NCBI GenBank assembly: GCA_003500135.1
Contig: DNTA01000060.1
Coordinates: 1 to 32,640, forward strand
Source of the DNA: Cytophagales bacterium
GTDB taxonomy: Bacteria; Bacteroidota; Bacteroidia; Cytophagales; Cyclobacteriaceae
Direction: 5' to 3'
DNA length: 32,640 nucleotides
Below, one piece after another: positions 16,392 to 24,947 of this stretch. Under the pieces are notes generated by a model. The model worked only from the letters and a program-made list of their open reading frames with translations, ran no database searches and was not told where the DNA came from. The translations under genes were made by a program, and so were the position numbers. Within the stretch, counting starts at the first letter, position 1. Every line of letters begins with the position of its first letter.

Positions 16392-17303
16392 ATGAAAACT
16401 GATTTTACCTACAAGTTTAAAGTTATTAATAAGTGTAACTTTTGTCGTACTGATTCAAGTAATTTTAAAATATTGGGGAAAAGAATGAATTGTTCCCAAG
16501 GAAAAAATCCACAAAATAAAATTGGAATATCTACAACTGTAGTAAAATGCAATAATTGTGGGCTGATTTTTTCCAACCCTATGCCCATACCTGAAAGCAT
16601 CCAGGACCATTATGGGGTACCTCCGGAGTCGTATTGGAAACCGGAATATTTTAAAGTTGATGATAATTATTTGAAAAACGAGATGGACTGGCTCAACAAA
16701 TTAAAAAAGATAAAAGCCGGTATGAAAGCTCTGGATATTGGAGCCGGCCTTGGTAAGGCAATGGTTATTTACGAAAAAAATGGATTTGATACCTATGGTT
16801 TAGAACCCTCAATAACTTTTTATAACAAAGCTATTCAAAAATTGAAAATTAGTGAGGAAAGATTACTTAACATGTCAGTTGAAGACGCTGATTTTCCTGA
16901 AAACTTATTTGACTTCATATCTTTTGGTGTGGTACTTGAACATTTATATGACCCCTCTCTGGCAATTGAAAAAGCTTTGAATTGGTTAAAACCCGGTGGT
17001 ATCATTCATATTGAAGTGCCACACAGTAAATGGCTCATACATAAATTAATTAATTCTTTATATTCCTTCAGGGGAATGGATTATGTAGGTAATTTAAGTC
17101 CTATGCATGAACCTTATCATCTTTATGAATTTTCACTAAAGTCATTTGAGAAAAATTCAAAAATTAATGATTATACTATTGTTGACTCAGGATATTGGGT
17201 TTGTCAAACCTATTTGCCTAAAGTTTTTGATTTCCCTCTTAGGAGAATAATGAAGGCAACTAATTCTGGTATGCAATTGGTAATATGGCTTTCAAAAAAC
17301 TAA
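16392..17303 (+). CDS. Class I SAM-dependent methyltransferase with N-terminal zinc-binding motif
   Basis: I chose ATG 16392 (MKTDFTYKFKV, 303 residues); a TTG at 16383 is the alternative. An N-terminal CNFC and a later CNNCGLIF (Cx2C...Cx2C) suggest a bound zinc, as in C-methyltransferase-like sugar enzymes. The SAM-binding core has motif I as ALDIGAGLGKAM, the acidic strand end as YGLEPS, and motif IV region as FDFISFGVVLEHLYDP. Then comes LNWLKPGGIIHIEVP. Such proteins in glycan clusters methylate sugars or their precursors. It is the only plus-strand gene within the cluster. It lies 20 bases from the divergent glycosyltransferase start and ends one base before the convergent GT2 stop. Composition is very AT-rich. 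Confidence 0.85.
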   Translation: MKTDFTYKFKVINKCNFCRTDSSNFKILGKRMNCSQGKNPQNKIGISTTVVKCNNCGLIFSNPMPIPESIQDHYGVPPESYWKPEYFKVDDNYLKNEMDWLNKLKKIKAGMKALDIGAGLGKAMVIYEKNGFDTYGLEPSITFYNKAIQKLKISEERLLNMSVEDADFPENLFDFISFGVVLEHLYDPSLAIEKALNWLKPGGIIHIEVPHSKWLIHKLINSLYSFRGMDYVGNLSPMHEPYHLYEFSLKSFEKNSKINDYTIVDSGYWVCQTYLPKVFDFPLRRIMKATNSGMQLVIWLSKN

Positions 17304-17304
17304 T

Positions 17305-18123
17305 CTACCATTTTGAAATCAAAGTTTTTAAACCAAGTTTAACTTGGAAGGCGCTGAAATAAGACTTGAACATAATGCTTTTTGCCTTTTTGAGGTATTT
17401 AGTTCTTAAGGTTTTAGATATTTCGGGCATATTACAAACTTCCTGATAAACTGAACGATAACCCTTTTCCAGACCTTTTAAATCTGTCATTGCTGATTGA
17501 TGTCCCTGGCGATAAATTAAAACTATTTCATTTGTGTAAGCATAAAGCCCTCCTCTTTTTGCCAAATTAATGTAAAAAAGTAGATCTTCACTATGTGAAA
17601 GCCCTTCTTTAAACCAATAAAGTTGATCCTTATGCCATCTAATCATCCAGGTATTTCCAAGAAAATTTTTACCCGATAGCATTAAAAGTTCTTCTAAAGG
17701 TGGCCCTTGAAACTTTGGCTCCCAACTCTTTATGATCTTTGTTAAGTACTTGTTTTTTATTAATACTTTACCATCTACGAATTTAATGTTTTCATCTGAT
17801 CTAAAAACAGATAAACGACTTTCAAGACTTCTTTGTGGCAATACATCATCAGCATCTAGAAAGCAGAAAAAATCACCTTTCATGACCTTTAAGCCAACAT
17901 TCCTGGCATACGAAACGCCTTTATTTTGCTGTGAGAAATATTTAACCCGAGGGTCTTTAAATAATTGGATAATATCTTTTGTGTTATCCGTACTTCCATC
18001 ATTTATGATTAGCAATTCAAAATTTCGATGGCTTTGATTAATTGCTGATTGAATGGCTTCTTCAATATATGGAGCCGCATTATAGGCCGGCATGATTATA
18101 CTTACGAGACTATTTTCGGACAT
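17305..18123 (-). CDS. Glycosyltransferase family 2
   Basis: This 272-residue GT-A enzyme shows the classical family 2 layout. SIIMPAYNAAPYI is the first strand, NDGSTDNT (Asp42) contacts the nucleotide, and FLDADD (Asp90-Asp92) is the DxD-type metal site. The acceptor side includes HSEDLLFYINLAKRGG. It transfers a sugar from a nucleotide donor to the growing surface polysaccharide at the cytoplasmic membrane face. No transmembrane segment is present. Its start codon overlaps the end of the upstream glycosyltransferase gene by 14 bases, showing tight operon packing. The sugar and linkage cannot be read. Confidence 0.88.
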   Translation of the reverse strand: MSENSLVSIIMPAYNAAPYIEEAIQSAINQSHRNFELLIINDGSTDNTKDIIQLFKDPRVKYFSQQNKGVSYARNVGLKVMKGDFFCFLDADDVLPQRSLESRLSVFRSDENIKFVDGKVLIKNKYLTKIIKSWEPKFQGPPLEELLMLSGKNFLGNTWMIRWHKDQLYWFKEGLSHSEDLLFYINLAKRGGLYAYTNEIVLIYRQGHQSAMTDLKGLEKGYRSVYQEVCNMPEISKTLRTKYLKKAKSIMFKSYFSAFQVKLGLKTLISKW

Positions 18124-19210
18124 GCTTTTGAATCAACTCTTCGATTTGTCGAATTTTCTTGTCGTATGTGTTCGCTTCAGCAAAATCTATTCTTGCTGCT
18201 TGTTTTTCGGGGCTATTATAATAATCCAGGTTTTGTACGACTTCATTGAATTTTTGTGGAAATTCTTCGTTATATTCTACCATCTCAATCAAATGTGAGT
18301 TGGTTATGTAATCTGACAATTGATTTGAAACCAAAACTTTGCCTGTTGAAAAAAACTCTAATACTTTATGTGGATTAGCCAGAGTCGCTGGATTTTCGTC
18401 TTTTTTATAAAGCATCACAAACATATCCATCTTGGACAATATTATTGGAAGTGCATTTACTGGTTTGGATCCTAAAAAGTAGGTATTATTAACCTGACCT
18501 AATTTGTCTAGATATTCACTTTTGATTGGCATCTGGGACAAATTACTTTCGCCTTTTGGTCCTATAAAGTAAAAATTGATATTAGGATGATTGTTTATGG
18601 TTTTATATAGTACCTCATAATCGATTTTCCTGGATAGATTACCCATCATGGCAACCTTTATTCTACCATTGTTTATTTCAGGAACGTCAACCTTTTTTTT
18701 TGAAAAAAAATGGTTAGATATGCCATGCCCGATTGAAAACATTGGTTTTTTAAGACTCATGTATTTTTCCAATATTATTGTTGTGGAGCTAAAAACAATA
18801 TCTGAACTTTCAATACAAATTTTTTCCAGTGGCGTTTTGTGGATATCAACCGGATGATAGATTGTAAAACCCGCATTAAAAAGCTTTAAATACTGAAAAC
18901 GAAAAGGATCAAAAGACCAAACGATATCGATCTTATAGGGCAAACTCTTTATTAAGCGATTGATTTCTAGCTTACTAAATATTTTTCTAAAAAAAGAAGG
19001 CAATCTATTAATTCCTCTAATCAAAGGTTTATAATCAATGATAGTTAAGCCTTCATTAAGTTGAAGGATATTGTTTTTTGAAGATGGCGGATTTAAAAAA
19101 TATATTTTATTATTTTTTGATAATTCGGTAGCATAGTGATGTTTAGAAACATGATTTTGACCCCAGGATTCGGGAGAAATAAGCAGGATATTTTTTCCAC
19201 TCAATTCCAT
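18110..19210 (-). CDS. Glycosyltransferase, GT-B fold (GT1/GT4-like)
   Basis: This 366-residue protein has a GT-B pattern. Its N-terminal lobe begins NILLISPESWGQNHVSKHHYA, and a linker carries IVWSFDP and IYHPVDIH. The C-terminal lobe starts at VAMMGNLSRKIDYEVL and includes INFYFIGPKGE and NPHKVLEFFSTGKVLVS. The last stretch corresponds to the donor-binding E-containing motif. It resembles family members annotated as TuaH-like or group 1 glycosyltransferases. No signal peptide is seen. It overlaps the downstream GT2 gene by 14 bases and follows another glycosyltransferase gene by 38 bases on the same strand. Its specificity is unknown. Confidence 0.8.
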   Translation of the reverse strand: MELSGKNILLISPESWGQNHVSKHHYATELSKNNKIYFLNPPSSKNNILQLNEGLTIIDYKPLIRGINRLPSFFRKIFSKLEINRLIKSLPYKIDIVWSFDPFRFQYLKLFNAGFTIYHPVDIHKTPLEKICIESSDIVFSSTTIILEKYMSLKKPMFSIGHGISNHFFSKKKVDVPEINNGRIKVAMMGNLSRKIDYEVLYKTINNHPNINFYFIGPKGESNLSQMPIKSEYLDKLGQVNNTYFLGSKPVNALPIILSKMDMFVMLYKKDENPATLANPHKVLEFFSTGKVLVSNQLSDYITNSHLIEMVEYNEEFPQKFNEVVQNLDYYNSPEKQAARIDFAEANTYDKKIRQIEELIQKHVRK

Positions 19211-19248
19211 AGAGTCTAGTTTGCTACTTAATATAAAGTAAATCGTAG

Positions 19249-20355
19249 CTAGCCGTAAACTAATGTTATATATAATTGTTGTAGTTTCCGCATTTCCAAA
19301 TCCCTATTTGCCATATTTTTAACTGAAATATATGACTTCATAACCTTTTCAATATTCGGATGCGATATTTCTTCTGTAATTTTATCTACTAAAGAAACAA
19401 CATCATTAGGTGAATAAAACAAACAGTTTGAAAACAGCGTATTGTCATATGCTAACTTTGGCAGTAGTACAGGGACCTGACAGTACATTGCCTCCAATGC
19501 AGATACAGGTGAACCATCAGAAATGGGAGTATGTACAACTAATCTACTATTGAAATAGATTGGTATCAATTGCTCTTGCGTCAATCTTGGCATAAATTCA
19601 AATATCGCATCTATATTTCTCATCAAGGATTTAACCTTTTCCACATACAACTTGTCAATACTAGTGCTATCAACGAAAACGAACCGGAAAGCGTTTCTTA
19701 TTTCTTTAGGCAACATTGATATTGCATTTAGTGCCAATTCATGGTTGTATAATGGCTTCATGCTTCTTGGAAAAAGTATGTATGGTGAGTCCTGCAGCTG
19801 TGAGGGTAATACGCCTCCCTTTAAAGAATCGATAGCATCTATATCTACACCTGTACGCACTAGTTTAGTTTTTATGTTTCCAAAAAGTCTTTTTATAGAA
19901 GAGACCTGCTCCAGCGATGTACAGGTGCAAGCATCTGTGACCCTAAATGCTGCACTGTATAACCGCCGGACATAGATGTTTTGAAAACTAGCTAGACTAA
20001 AATGACCAGGTATAGTTTGGAGAATATCAGTGCCTCTGGTTGTTATGACACATTTAACATTTGAAATTACTTTTACAAGAGCCCAAAGCGCATTGGGCTC
20101 AGCATACATAATATGAAAAACATCAATATTATTATTCTTGATAATTATTGATAATCTCCATAATGCCATTATCGTCTGCAATGGGTGCCGGATAGAAAAG
20201 TCAGGGATTGAAGTTATTAGTTTAACCTTTGAAGATAAGTTTGGGTTTGGCTTATGGCATTCACGATGTACATACCATTTTGAGTCTGCACTAATATTTG
20301 TTATCCAATTAAGGTCATGAATAGAATGTGGGTCTATAAGGTACAAGACATTCAT
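19249..20355 (-). CDS. Glycosyltransferase family 4-like
   Basis: This 368-residue protein fits GT4. The N-terminal lobe includes MNVLYLIDPHSIHDLNWI and VFHIMYAEPNAL, followed by CVITTRGTD, a typical acceptor-side stretch. The C-terminal lobe includes YILFPRSMKPLYNHELAL, the start of the donor lobe. SPVSALEAMYCQVPVLLPKL follows, where the E-x7-E-like acidic motif sits in retaining GT4 enzymes. It lies four bases downstream of the asparagine-synthase-like gene, so the two are surely one transcript. Cytoplasmic action on lipid-linked glycan is likely. The donor sugar is unknown. Confidence 0.83.
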   Translation of the reverse strand: MNVLYLIDPHSIHDLNWITNISADSKWYVHRECHKPNPNLSSKVKLITSIPDFSIRHPLQTIMALWRLSIIIKNNNIDVFHIMYAEPNALWALVKVISNVKCVITTRGTDILQTIPGHFSLASFQNIYVRRLYSAAFRVTDACTCTSLEQVSSIKRLFGNIKTKLVRTGVDIDAIDSLKGGVLPSQLQDSPYILFPRSMKPLYNHELALNAISMLPKEIRNAFRFVFVDSTSIDKLYVEKVKSLMRNIDAIFEFMPRLTQEQLIPIYFNSRLVVHTPISDGSPVSALEAMYCQVPVLLPKLAYDNTLFSNCLFYSPNDVVSLVDKITEEISHPNIEKVMKSYISVKNMANRDLEMRKLQQLYITLVYG

Positions 20356-20359
20356 GCTG

Positions 20360-22093
20360 TCAGTTTATGTTGTTCATTTCCATCCATTTTTGAATTACTG
20401 AAATAGACAACGTTATTGATAAAATATATTCATCAGGATTAGGTCCGTTAAATTGCCTAACGAGCTTTTTGTAGTCGCTTCCCATCAATTTAAAAGCAAT
20501 CCCATCGGGCCGCGAAATTAGTTCACTAAAATACGGCTTAATACTTGGTAGGTTTATCCATTTTCTGGTTTGAGATTGCATCCCTACTTTTTTTCTGTAT
20601 ATAAACTCTTTAGTAGCATACTCCTCTAGTATTCTTTTTAGAGGAGCTTTTATTATACCGTTTTCTGATTTCTCACCCCAGGTGTAATGACCTTGATCTT
20701 CAACTACTGTAGTAAACATAAATGGAAAGTAAACCTGATTGGGACTAAGAATATCGATTGCTTTCACTGTTGTCTGTTTGGCTGCATATAGGAACATCTT
20801 CTGAACAGTGTATCTAGCCCAATAATCAGACCTATTAGATGAATCAATTAAAGTATAATACCAACGATATTTGTTGACCAGTGATTGAGTATACTGCTTT
20901 GCGTTACTAAACCAAAGATTTGCATATGGCCCCGCATACCACAAAAGATCTTGCAAAAATTCATCATCCAAGTAACTGTCTCTAGGGCCTGTTTTGTTCT
21001 TTTCAAAACCATATTTCAACATTTTGGCAAATATAAATTCCTTGATATATGATTTTATGGGATGCTGGTTTTGCCCCTTTACCAAAGGAACGGAGTAATC
21101 ACGAACACCATATAGGCTATCTGCAACAGTACCATCAATAAAAGTCAGGTCTTGATTTCCATCTACAAATGAAGTATTGAAAAGTTGACCAGTATATGCA
21201 GAACCATTATCATATACTGGGTAAACTAACTTCTCAATTGACTTTTGAAACTCATTCACCAGATTACCCGACCTCATCTTAACTTGGATCATTTCAGCTT
21301 TTGTGCCCTGCAGTGATTTCTTGACATAGCTAAGTTCACTTGCAGATTCATCAAAATCATAATATATTACTGGGTATGGGCTATCCGTGATCTCATTGTA
21401 CAAGTAATTTAATAGTGAAGAGTCAATGCCTCCACTAACCATTAGGTAGGGATTTTTCTGATGCAAAAAAGATAAAATCTCAACTAATTTGTCTTTTGTT
21501 TTAGATATACAACCTCCATCACATGGGTATTTAATGTGGTGATATGGTTTCAGGGGAGGCAAGAAATTGTTGTTCAGTATTTCACGTATATTCTTGTCAT
21601 TTATGATGGTAAAATGACTGCAAGGAATGGTGTTTATATCTCTAATAAGAGTCTCCTTTTCAGGTAATTCCCCAAACTTTATTATGCCATAGACCATTTC
21701 AAGGTTTAACTCTTTCTTCGAAAATTGCAAAAGCCTTCTCAAATCTTCGCTTATAAACAGCCCATTAGAATTGATGCAGTAAAAAAGTCTTAGTCTTGAC
21801 ATCTTACTTGAGAACATGGTCAGAGAGAATTGATGTTTGTTGAACATCGCGGAGAAACCACACAACTCATTTTCTAACACCTCAAGGTCATTCTGTTGGA
21901 TTGTATATTCCTTTAAACACTCATATAATTTGCCCTTTTTGCGCAGAACAGGCGGTTGGCTATAGAAATTAATAAAATCCTCCCCCGAAGAAAACTGGCC
22001 AGGGCCTTCTGCAGTAAAATATATGCTCATTTCTGAGCTATATATATCTGGATTAATTTTATGCTTTGGTTTTGGCCTTATCTCAATTAGCAT
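20360..22093 (-). CDS. Asparagine-synthase-like amidotransferase lacking the glutaminase cysteine
   Basis: This 577-residue protein has the two-domain layout of glutamine-dependent asparagine synthetase: an Ntn-like region (~1-175, with GLFISEDLRRLL resembling the family's F-x-S-E-x-x-x-L-L) and an ATP-pyrophosphatase domain with the PP-loop SGGIDSS (220-226). Residue 2 is Leu, not the Cys that acts as glutaminase nucleophile once Met is removed, so hydrolysis of glutamine is not expected by the usual route. Homologues in polysaccharide clusters are thought to amidate sugar carboxylates; Cys-lacking relatives also include lasso-peptide cyclases and beta-lactam synthetase. The ATG directly abuts the stop of the upstream GT2 gene. 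Function here is inferred from context only. Confidence 0.8.
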   Translation of the reverse strand: MLIEIRPKPKHKINPDIYSSEMSIYFTAEGPGQFSSGEDFINFYSQPPVLRKKGKLYECLKEYTIQQNDLEVLENELCGFSAMFNKHQFSLTMFSSKMSRLRLFYCINSNGLFISEDLRRLLQFSKKELNLEMVYGIIKFGELPEKETLIRDINTIPCSHFTIINDKNIREILNNNFLPPLKPYHHIKYPCDGGCISKTKDKLVEILSFLHQKNPYLMVSGGIDSSLLNYLYNEITDSPYPVIYYDFDESASELSYVKKSLQGTKAEMIQVKMRSGNLVNEFQKSIEKLVYPVYDNGSAYTGQLFNTSFVDGNQDLTFIDGTVADSLYGVRDYSVPLVKGQNQHPIKSYIKEFIFAKMLKYGFEKNKTGPRDSYLDDEFLQDLLWYAGPYANLWFSNAKQYTQSLVNKYRWYYTLIDSSNRSDYWARYTVQKMFLYAAKQTTVKAIDILSPNQVYFPFMFTTVVEDQGHYTWGEKSENGIIKAPLKRILEEYATKEFIYRKKVGMQSQTRKWINLPSIKPYFSELISRPDGIAFKLMGSDYKKLVRQFNGPNPDEYILSITLSISVIQKWMEMNNIN

Positions 22094-23050
22094 CTATTTA
22101 ATTATACTTTTTCTTAGACAGTATTGCAGAGTCATCCAATTTACCAATTTTGCTGGCCGATTAAGGATTGCTTTCCAGGAAGTCGCAATTGCCCTCCTAT
22201 TTAATCCCTGATACATAAAGTTTGCTGCATAATCGCGATATATTAGGGATCTGTCCATTTGATAAGGCTTTTTGAGTTTAGTGAAGTACTCTTTCACCTT
22301 CTCCGGATGCCCATCCATGAGATCATCGCTCCCTCTTTCCTTACGTTGTTTGGCTAGATGAAGAACCAGTTCCTTTGATAGTAACCTCTCTGTACTAATT
22401 ATTTTAGAATTAGACGATTCATGTTGCCTGTAATAGTACAATACATCAGGTAAAGAATAGGCTTCATATTTCTCCGCAATAAGTAATGAAAGGTCATAAT
22501 CCTGATATGCGAGTCCTTCAAAAAAAACTCTGAATTTTCCACCTACAGCCTTAAGACAGTCAGCTCTAATGACCATAATTGAACCTCCAACAACATTTGT
22601 TTTGTGCATATCGCTTAAAACACCCGAATATGTGGTTGGCTTATTGCTCTCCCTAATTATATTTCCAAATTTATCAACGTATGCTACCTGACAAGAAAGC
22701 AATCCTAGATTTGTATTCCTTTCAAACTCAGCAATGGAATATTCTAACCTATTTGGGCTAGAAAAATCATCTGCATCTTGAAAGGTAATCAAGTCGCCAT
22801 TTGCGTACTCTAATAACCTGTTCCTGGTTTTAAGTAGCTTTAAGTTAGTCTTGTTCGAAAAAAATCTGATTCTACTGTCTTCGTCAGCAAATTCATTTAT
22901 TATTCTAGCAGTACCATCATGAGAAGCGTCATCACAAATCAGAAGCTCTAAGTTCTGATAAGTTTGGTCAAGAATAGATTGAACCGCCTGACTAATATAC
23001 TTTTCAGCATTATAAGCGGGCATAATTACGGATACCATCTTGCCATTCAT
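22094..23050 (-). CDS. Glycosyltransferase family 2
   Basis: I start this gene at the ATG ending at 23050 (MNGKMVSVIMPAYNAEKYI, 318 residues), because a longer frame from 23155 would add 35 unrelated residues inside the preceding gene. From this start the gene begins one base after the upstream stop. Motifs are SVIMPAYNA at the first strand, CDDASHDGT (Asp41) for the nucleotide, and FQDADD (91-95) as the metal-binding site. GLAYQDYDLSLLIAEKYEA is the ED/QDxDL-type acceptor motif. This is an inverting GT2 acting on a cytoplasmic lipid-linked glycan. Specificity is unknown. Confidence 0.88.
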   Translation of the reverse strand: MNGKMVSVIMPAYNAEKYISQAVQSILDQTYQNLELLICDDASHDGTARIINEFADEDSRIRFFSNKTNLKLLKTRNRLLEYANGDLITFQDADDFSSPNRLEYSIAEFERNTNLGLLSCQVAYVDKFGNIIRESNKPTTYSGVLSDMHKTNVVGGSIMVIRADCLKAVGGKFRVFFEGLAYQDYDLSLLIAEKYEAYSLPDVLYYYRQHESSNSKIISTERLLSKELVLHLAKQRKERGSDDLMDGHPEKVKEYFTKLKKPYQMDRSLIYRDYAANFMYQGLNRRAIATSWKAILNRPAKLVNWMTLQYCLRKSIIK

Positions 23051-23051
23051 T

Positions 23052-24086
23052 TTATTTATGTAAAATATATTCCCTAGAGTCAGAATAAAAAGACTTGAAT
23101 TCGTTGTGCAACGGATAAGAAGTAAATATTGTTTTTGAATTACCACAAATATCATTAAGATGTTGTACAGATGATGCTTGATTCCAAGTTGTATTATTTA
23201 GTTTCATTTTTATTTTTTGGATCAAAATCACAACTTTTCGGCTTTTTCTGGATCTAAAAAAAAACTTATTAAAAAGATTTGTTGATACATTTGGGCAGAA
23301 ATATGAATATAAAACCATATTGAGGATCAGCATGTTTAAGTTTTTGTCAGACCCATACTCCCTAAAGTATATACACATTTTTTTTAATAAATAAGCAACC
23401 ACCCATTTATCACCTCCAATTATGCCTGCGTTATAAACTGGCATAATATAAAAATTACCAGGATAAGCTAATCCATATGCATCAGAAAGCTGGCTCATTC
23501 TCTCAAGATTAATCCTGCTAAACATAATTTTGTCTGTATGATTTCTACCAACAAATAATGTATGCCACGGCCTATCTTTAAAAAAGATAAATGGATCCTT
23601 ATTAAAAATTACATCACTGATATCAGTAATACAAACTTGAGTTAAATCGCGGATATAATAATTTAGATATTCTTCAAATATAAAATATCGTTCATCGTTT
23701 AGTGAGAGATTTCCCAAAGTGCAATAAATAAATTTTATATTTTCGCTTTCATACTTGTTAATAAAAGCATTGTCGTGAAAATCAATAAAGACAACGGCTT
23801 TGAGACTCTTTTTCACGACTGACAAATACCACGCTTTTAGAAAGTTAAAATCAGATGGTTTCACCCTAAATTGTCGTTGCGGATCAGGTTTTGAAGTAAA
23901 GTAGGTTGAAAGTATTATATTTTTTCCTGGTGGTTTTTTGAGTTGAATTTCTCGCTTTTCTCGAGTAATAAGTTGAAAAGTGTCTGAGTTTGAGGATTTG
24001 TTGAGCTTAGGAAAACTCTTCTTAAACTTTTCCAAATCATTTATATACTCACTAACATACCTATTGTAAACTCGTATTGTCCCCAA
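23052..24086 (-). CDS. Putative GT-A-type glycosyltransferase, poorly characterised family
   Basis: This 344-residue protein is not clearly recognisable. Hints of a GT-A glycosyltransferase are ITDISDVIFNKDPFIFF, which resembles the DxD region and following D-P of GT8/GT34/GT77-type enzymes. VYNAGIIGGDKWVV resembles the NAG-(L/I)-x-G loop, and a late FTSYPLHNEF holds a His that could bind metal. It opens near residue 55 with NIILSTYFTSKPDPQR. The start would be a TTG three bases after the upstream FkbM stop; no in-frame ATG fits near the N-terminus, so coupled translation is likely. It is strongly AT-rich (one 60-base line inside it is about 23% GC by hand count). Confidence 0.6.
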   Translation of the reverse strand: MGTIRVYNRYVSEYINDLEKFKKSFPKLNKSSNSDTFQLITREKREIQLKKPPGKNIILSTYFTSKPDPQRQFRVKPSDFNFLKAWYLSVVKKSLKAVVFIDFHDNAFINKYESENIKFIYCTLGNLSLNDERYFIFEEYLNYYIRDLTQVCITDISDVIFNKDPFIFFKDRPWHTLFVGRNHTDKIMFSRINLERMSQLSDAYGLAYPGNFYIMPVYNAGIIGGDKWVVAYLLKKMCIYFREYGSDKNLNMLILNMVLYSYFCPNVSTNLFNKFFFRSRKSRKVVILIQKIKMKLNNTTWNQASSVQHLNDICGNSKTIFTSYPLHNEFKSFYSDSREYILHK

Positions 24087-24089
24087 TTT

Positions 24090-24842
24090 CTAATCTCTTT
24101 TTGCCCATATATTCAATTGTAAATCTTGCCCTAATGATGTTGTGAATCCATTAAAAGGGCTTTCTAATTTGTATTCTGTATCAATGTGATATCTAAATCC
24201 GGTATCTTCCAAAATTCTTAAAACTTCGGACAATAATTGTGGTTGACCAATAAATGAATGAAACTCAATAAAAAGTCTTTTTACTAAATGCAATTTATGT
24301 CGGATTTCTTTCAGCACAATAAGTTCTGAACCTTCTATATCTAGTTTGATTAAGTCAACTTTTGTAGAGATATAACTACTTAACGGATGTGTCTCTACAT
24401 CATAGTTAAATTCTAATCCTTTTTCTTTAATTAATGTACCTGCCATACCCTCATTAGTTGTAAAAGGCAGTGTCTTATAAGAGTCATACAAGGCCGCCTG
24501 ATAAACATTAACATCCTTAATATTATTAGCTTTCAGGTTGTAATTCAGTATTTTTACTACTTCCTGTGATGGTTCAAAGGCTAATATTTTGGCATTCGGG
24601 TATTTTAATTTCCAGTATAGAATTCCTAGTCCAATATTGGCCCCACCATCAATTATATATGGTCTTATATTAGTTGATTCAAAATCATAAATTTTTCTAA
24701 TAAAAATATTATTAAAAGTTTTTCTTAAAGTTTGATGGTGCCTAGAATAGGCGGTCATGTTCCTATAAGACCGTATAAATAAATCTTCTTTACGCTTAAT
24801 TCTAGGACGATTTCTGTAATAGTCTCGAATAATCTGTATCAC
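24090..24842 (-). CDS. FkbM family methyltransferase
   Basis: This 250-residue SAM-dependent methyltransferase shows the FkbM layout. The SAM-binding motif is YIIDGGANIGLGILYW, the next acidic contact is ILAFEPSQEV, and the later motif VDLIKLDIEGSE is a strong FkbM mark. LFIEFHSF follows. FkbM enzymes add O-methyl groups to varied substrates, including sugars of surface glycans. The start is GTG at 24842; no better ATG lies nearby. The gene is 105 bases downstream of the acyltransferase and runs straight into the next gene (three-base gap). It could provide an O-methyl decoration or a chain-terminating cap. Confidence 0.87.
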   Translation of the reverse strand: MIQIIRDYYRNRPRIKRKEDLFIRSYRNMTAYSRHHQTLRKTFNNIFIRKIYDFESTNIRPYIIDGGANIGLGILYWKLKYPNAKILAFEPSQEVVKILNYNLKANNIKDVNVYQAALYDSYKTLPFTTNEGMAGTLIKEKGLEFNYDVETHPLSSYISTKVDLIKLDIEGSELIVLKEIRHKLHLVKRLFIEFHSFIGQPQLLSEVLRILEDTGFRYHIDTEYKLESPFNGFTTSLGQDLQLNIWAKRD

Positions 24843-24947
24843 ACTTATTCTTATTTCTATCTGATTCCTAAAAATATTTGAAAACTTGGTAAATTCCTTC
24901 TCAGAATAGAAGGGTCATCGCACATAAAATGATGTAAACTATTCTTT

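Noticed and set aside
20360..22093. Lasso-peptide biosynthesis cluster built around the cysteine-less asparagine-synthase homologue
   Set aside because: No lasso precursor peptide, leader-binding protein or transglutaminase-like protease gene is present nearby; neighbours are all glycan genes.
22094..23155. Longer version of the GT2 gene starting at 23155
   Set aside because: The extra 35 residues are unrelated to GT2 proteins and overlap the end of the upstream gene; the ATG at 23050 sits just after that gene's stop.
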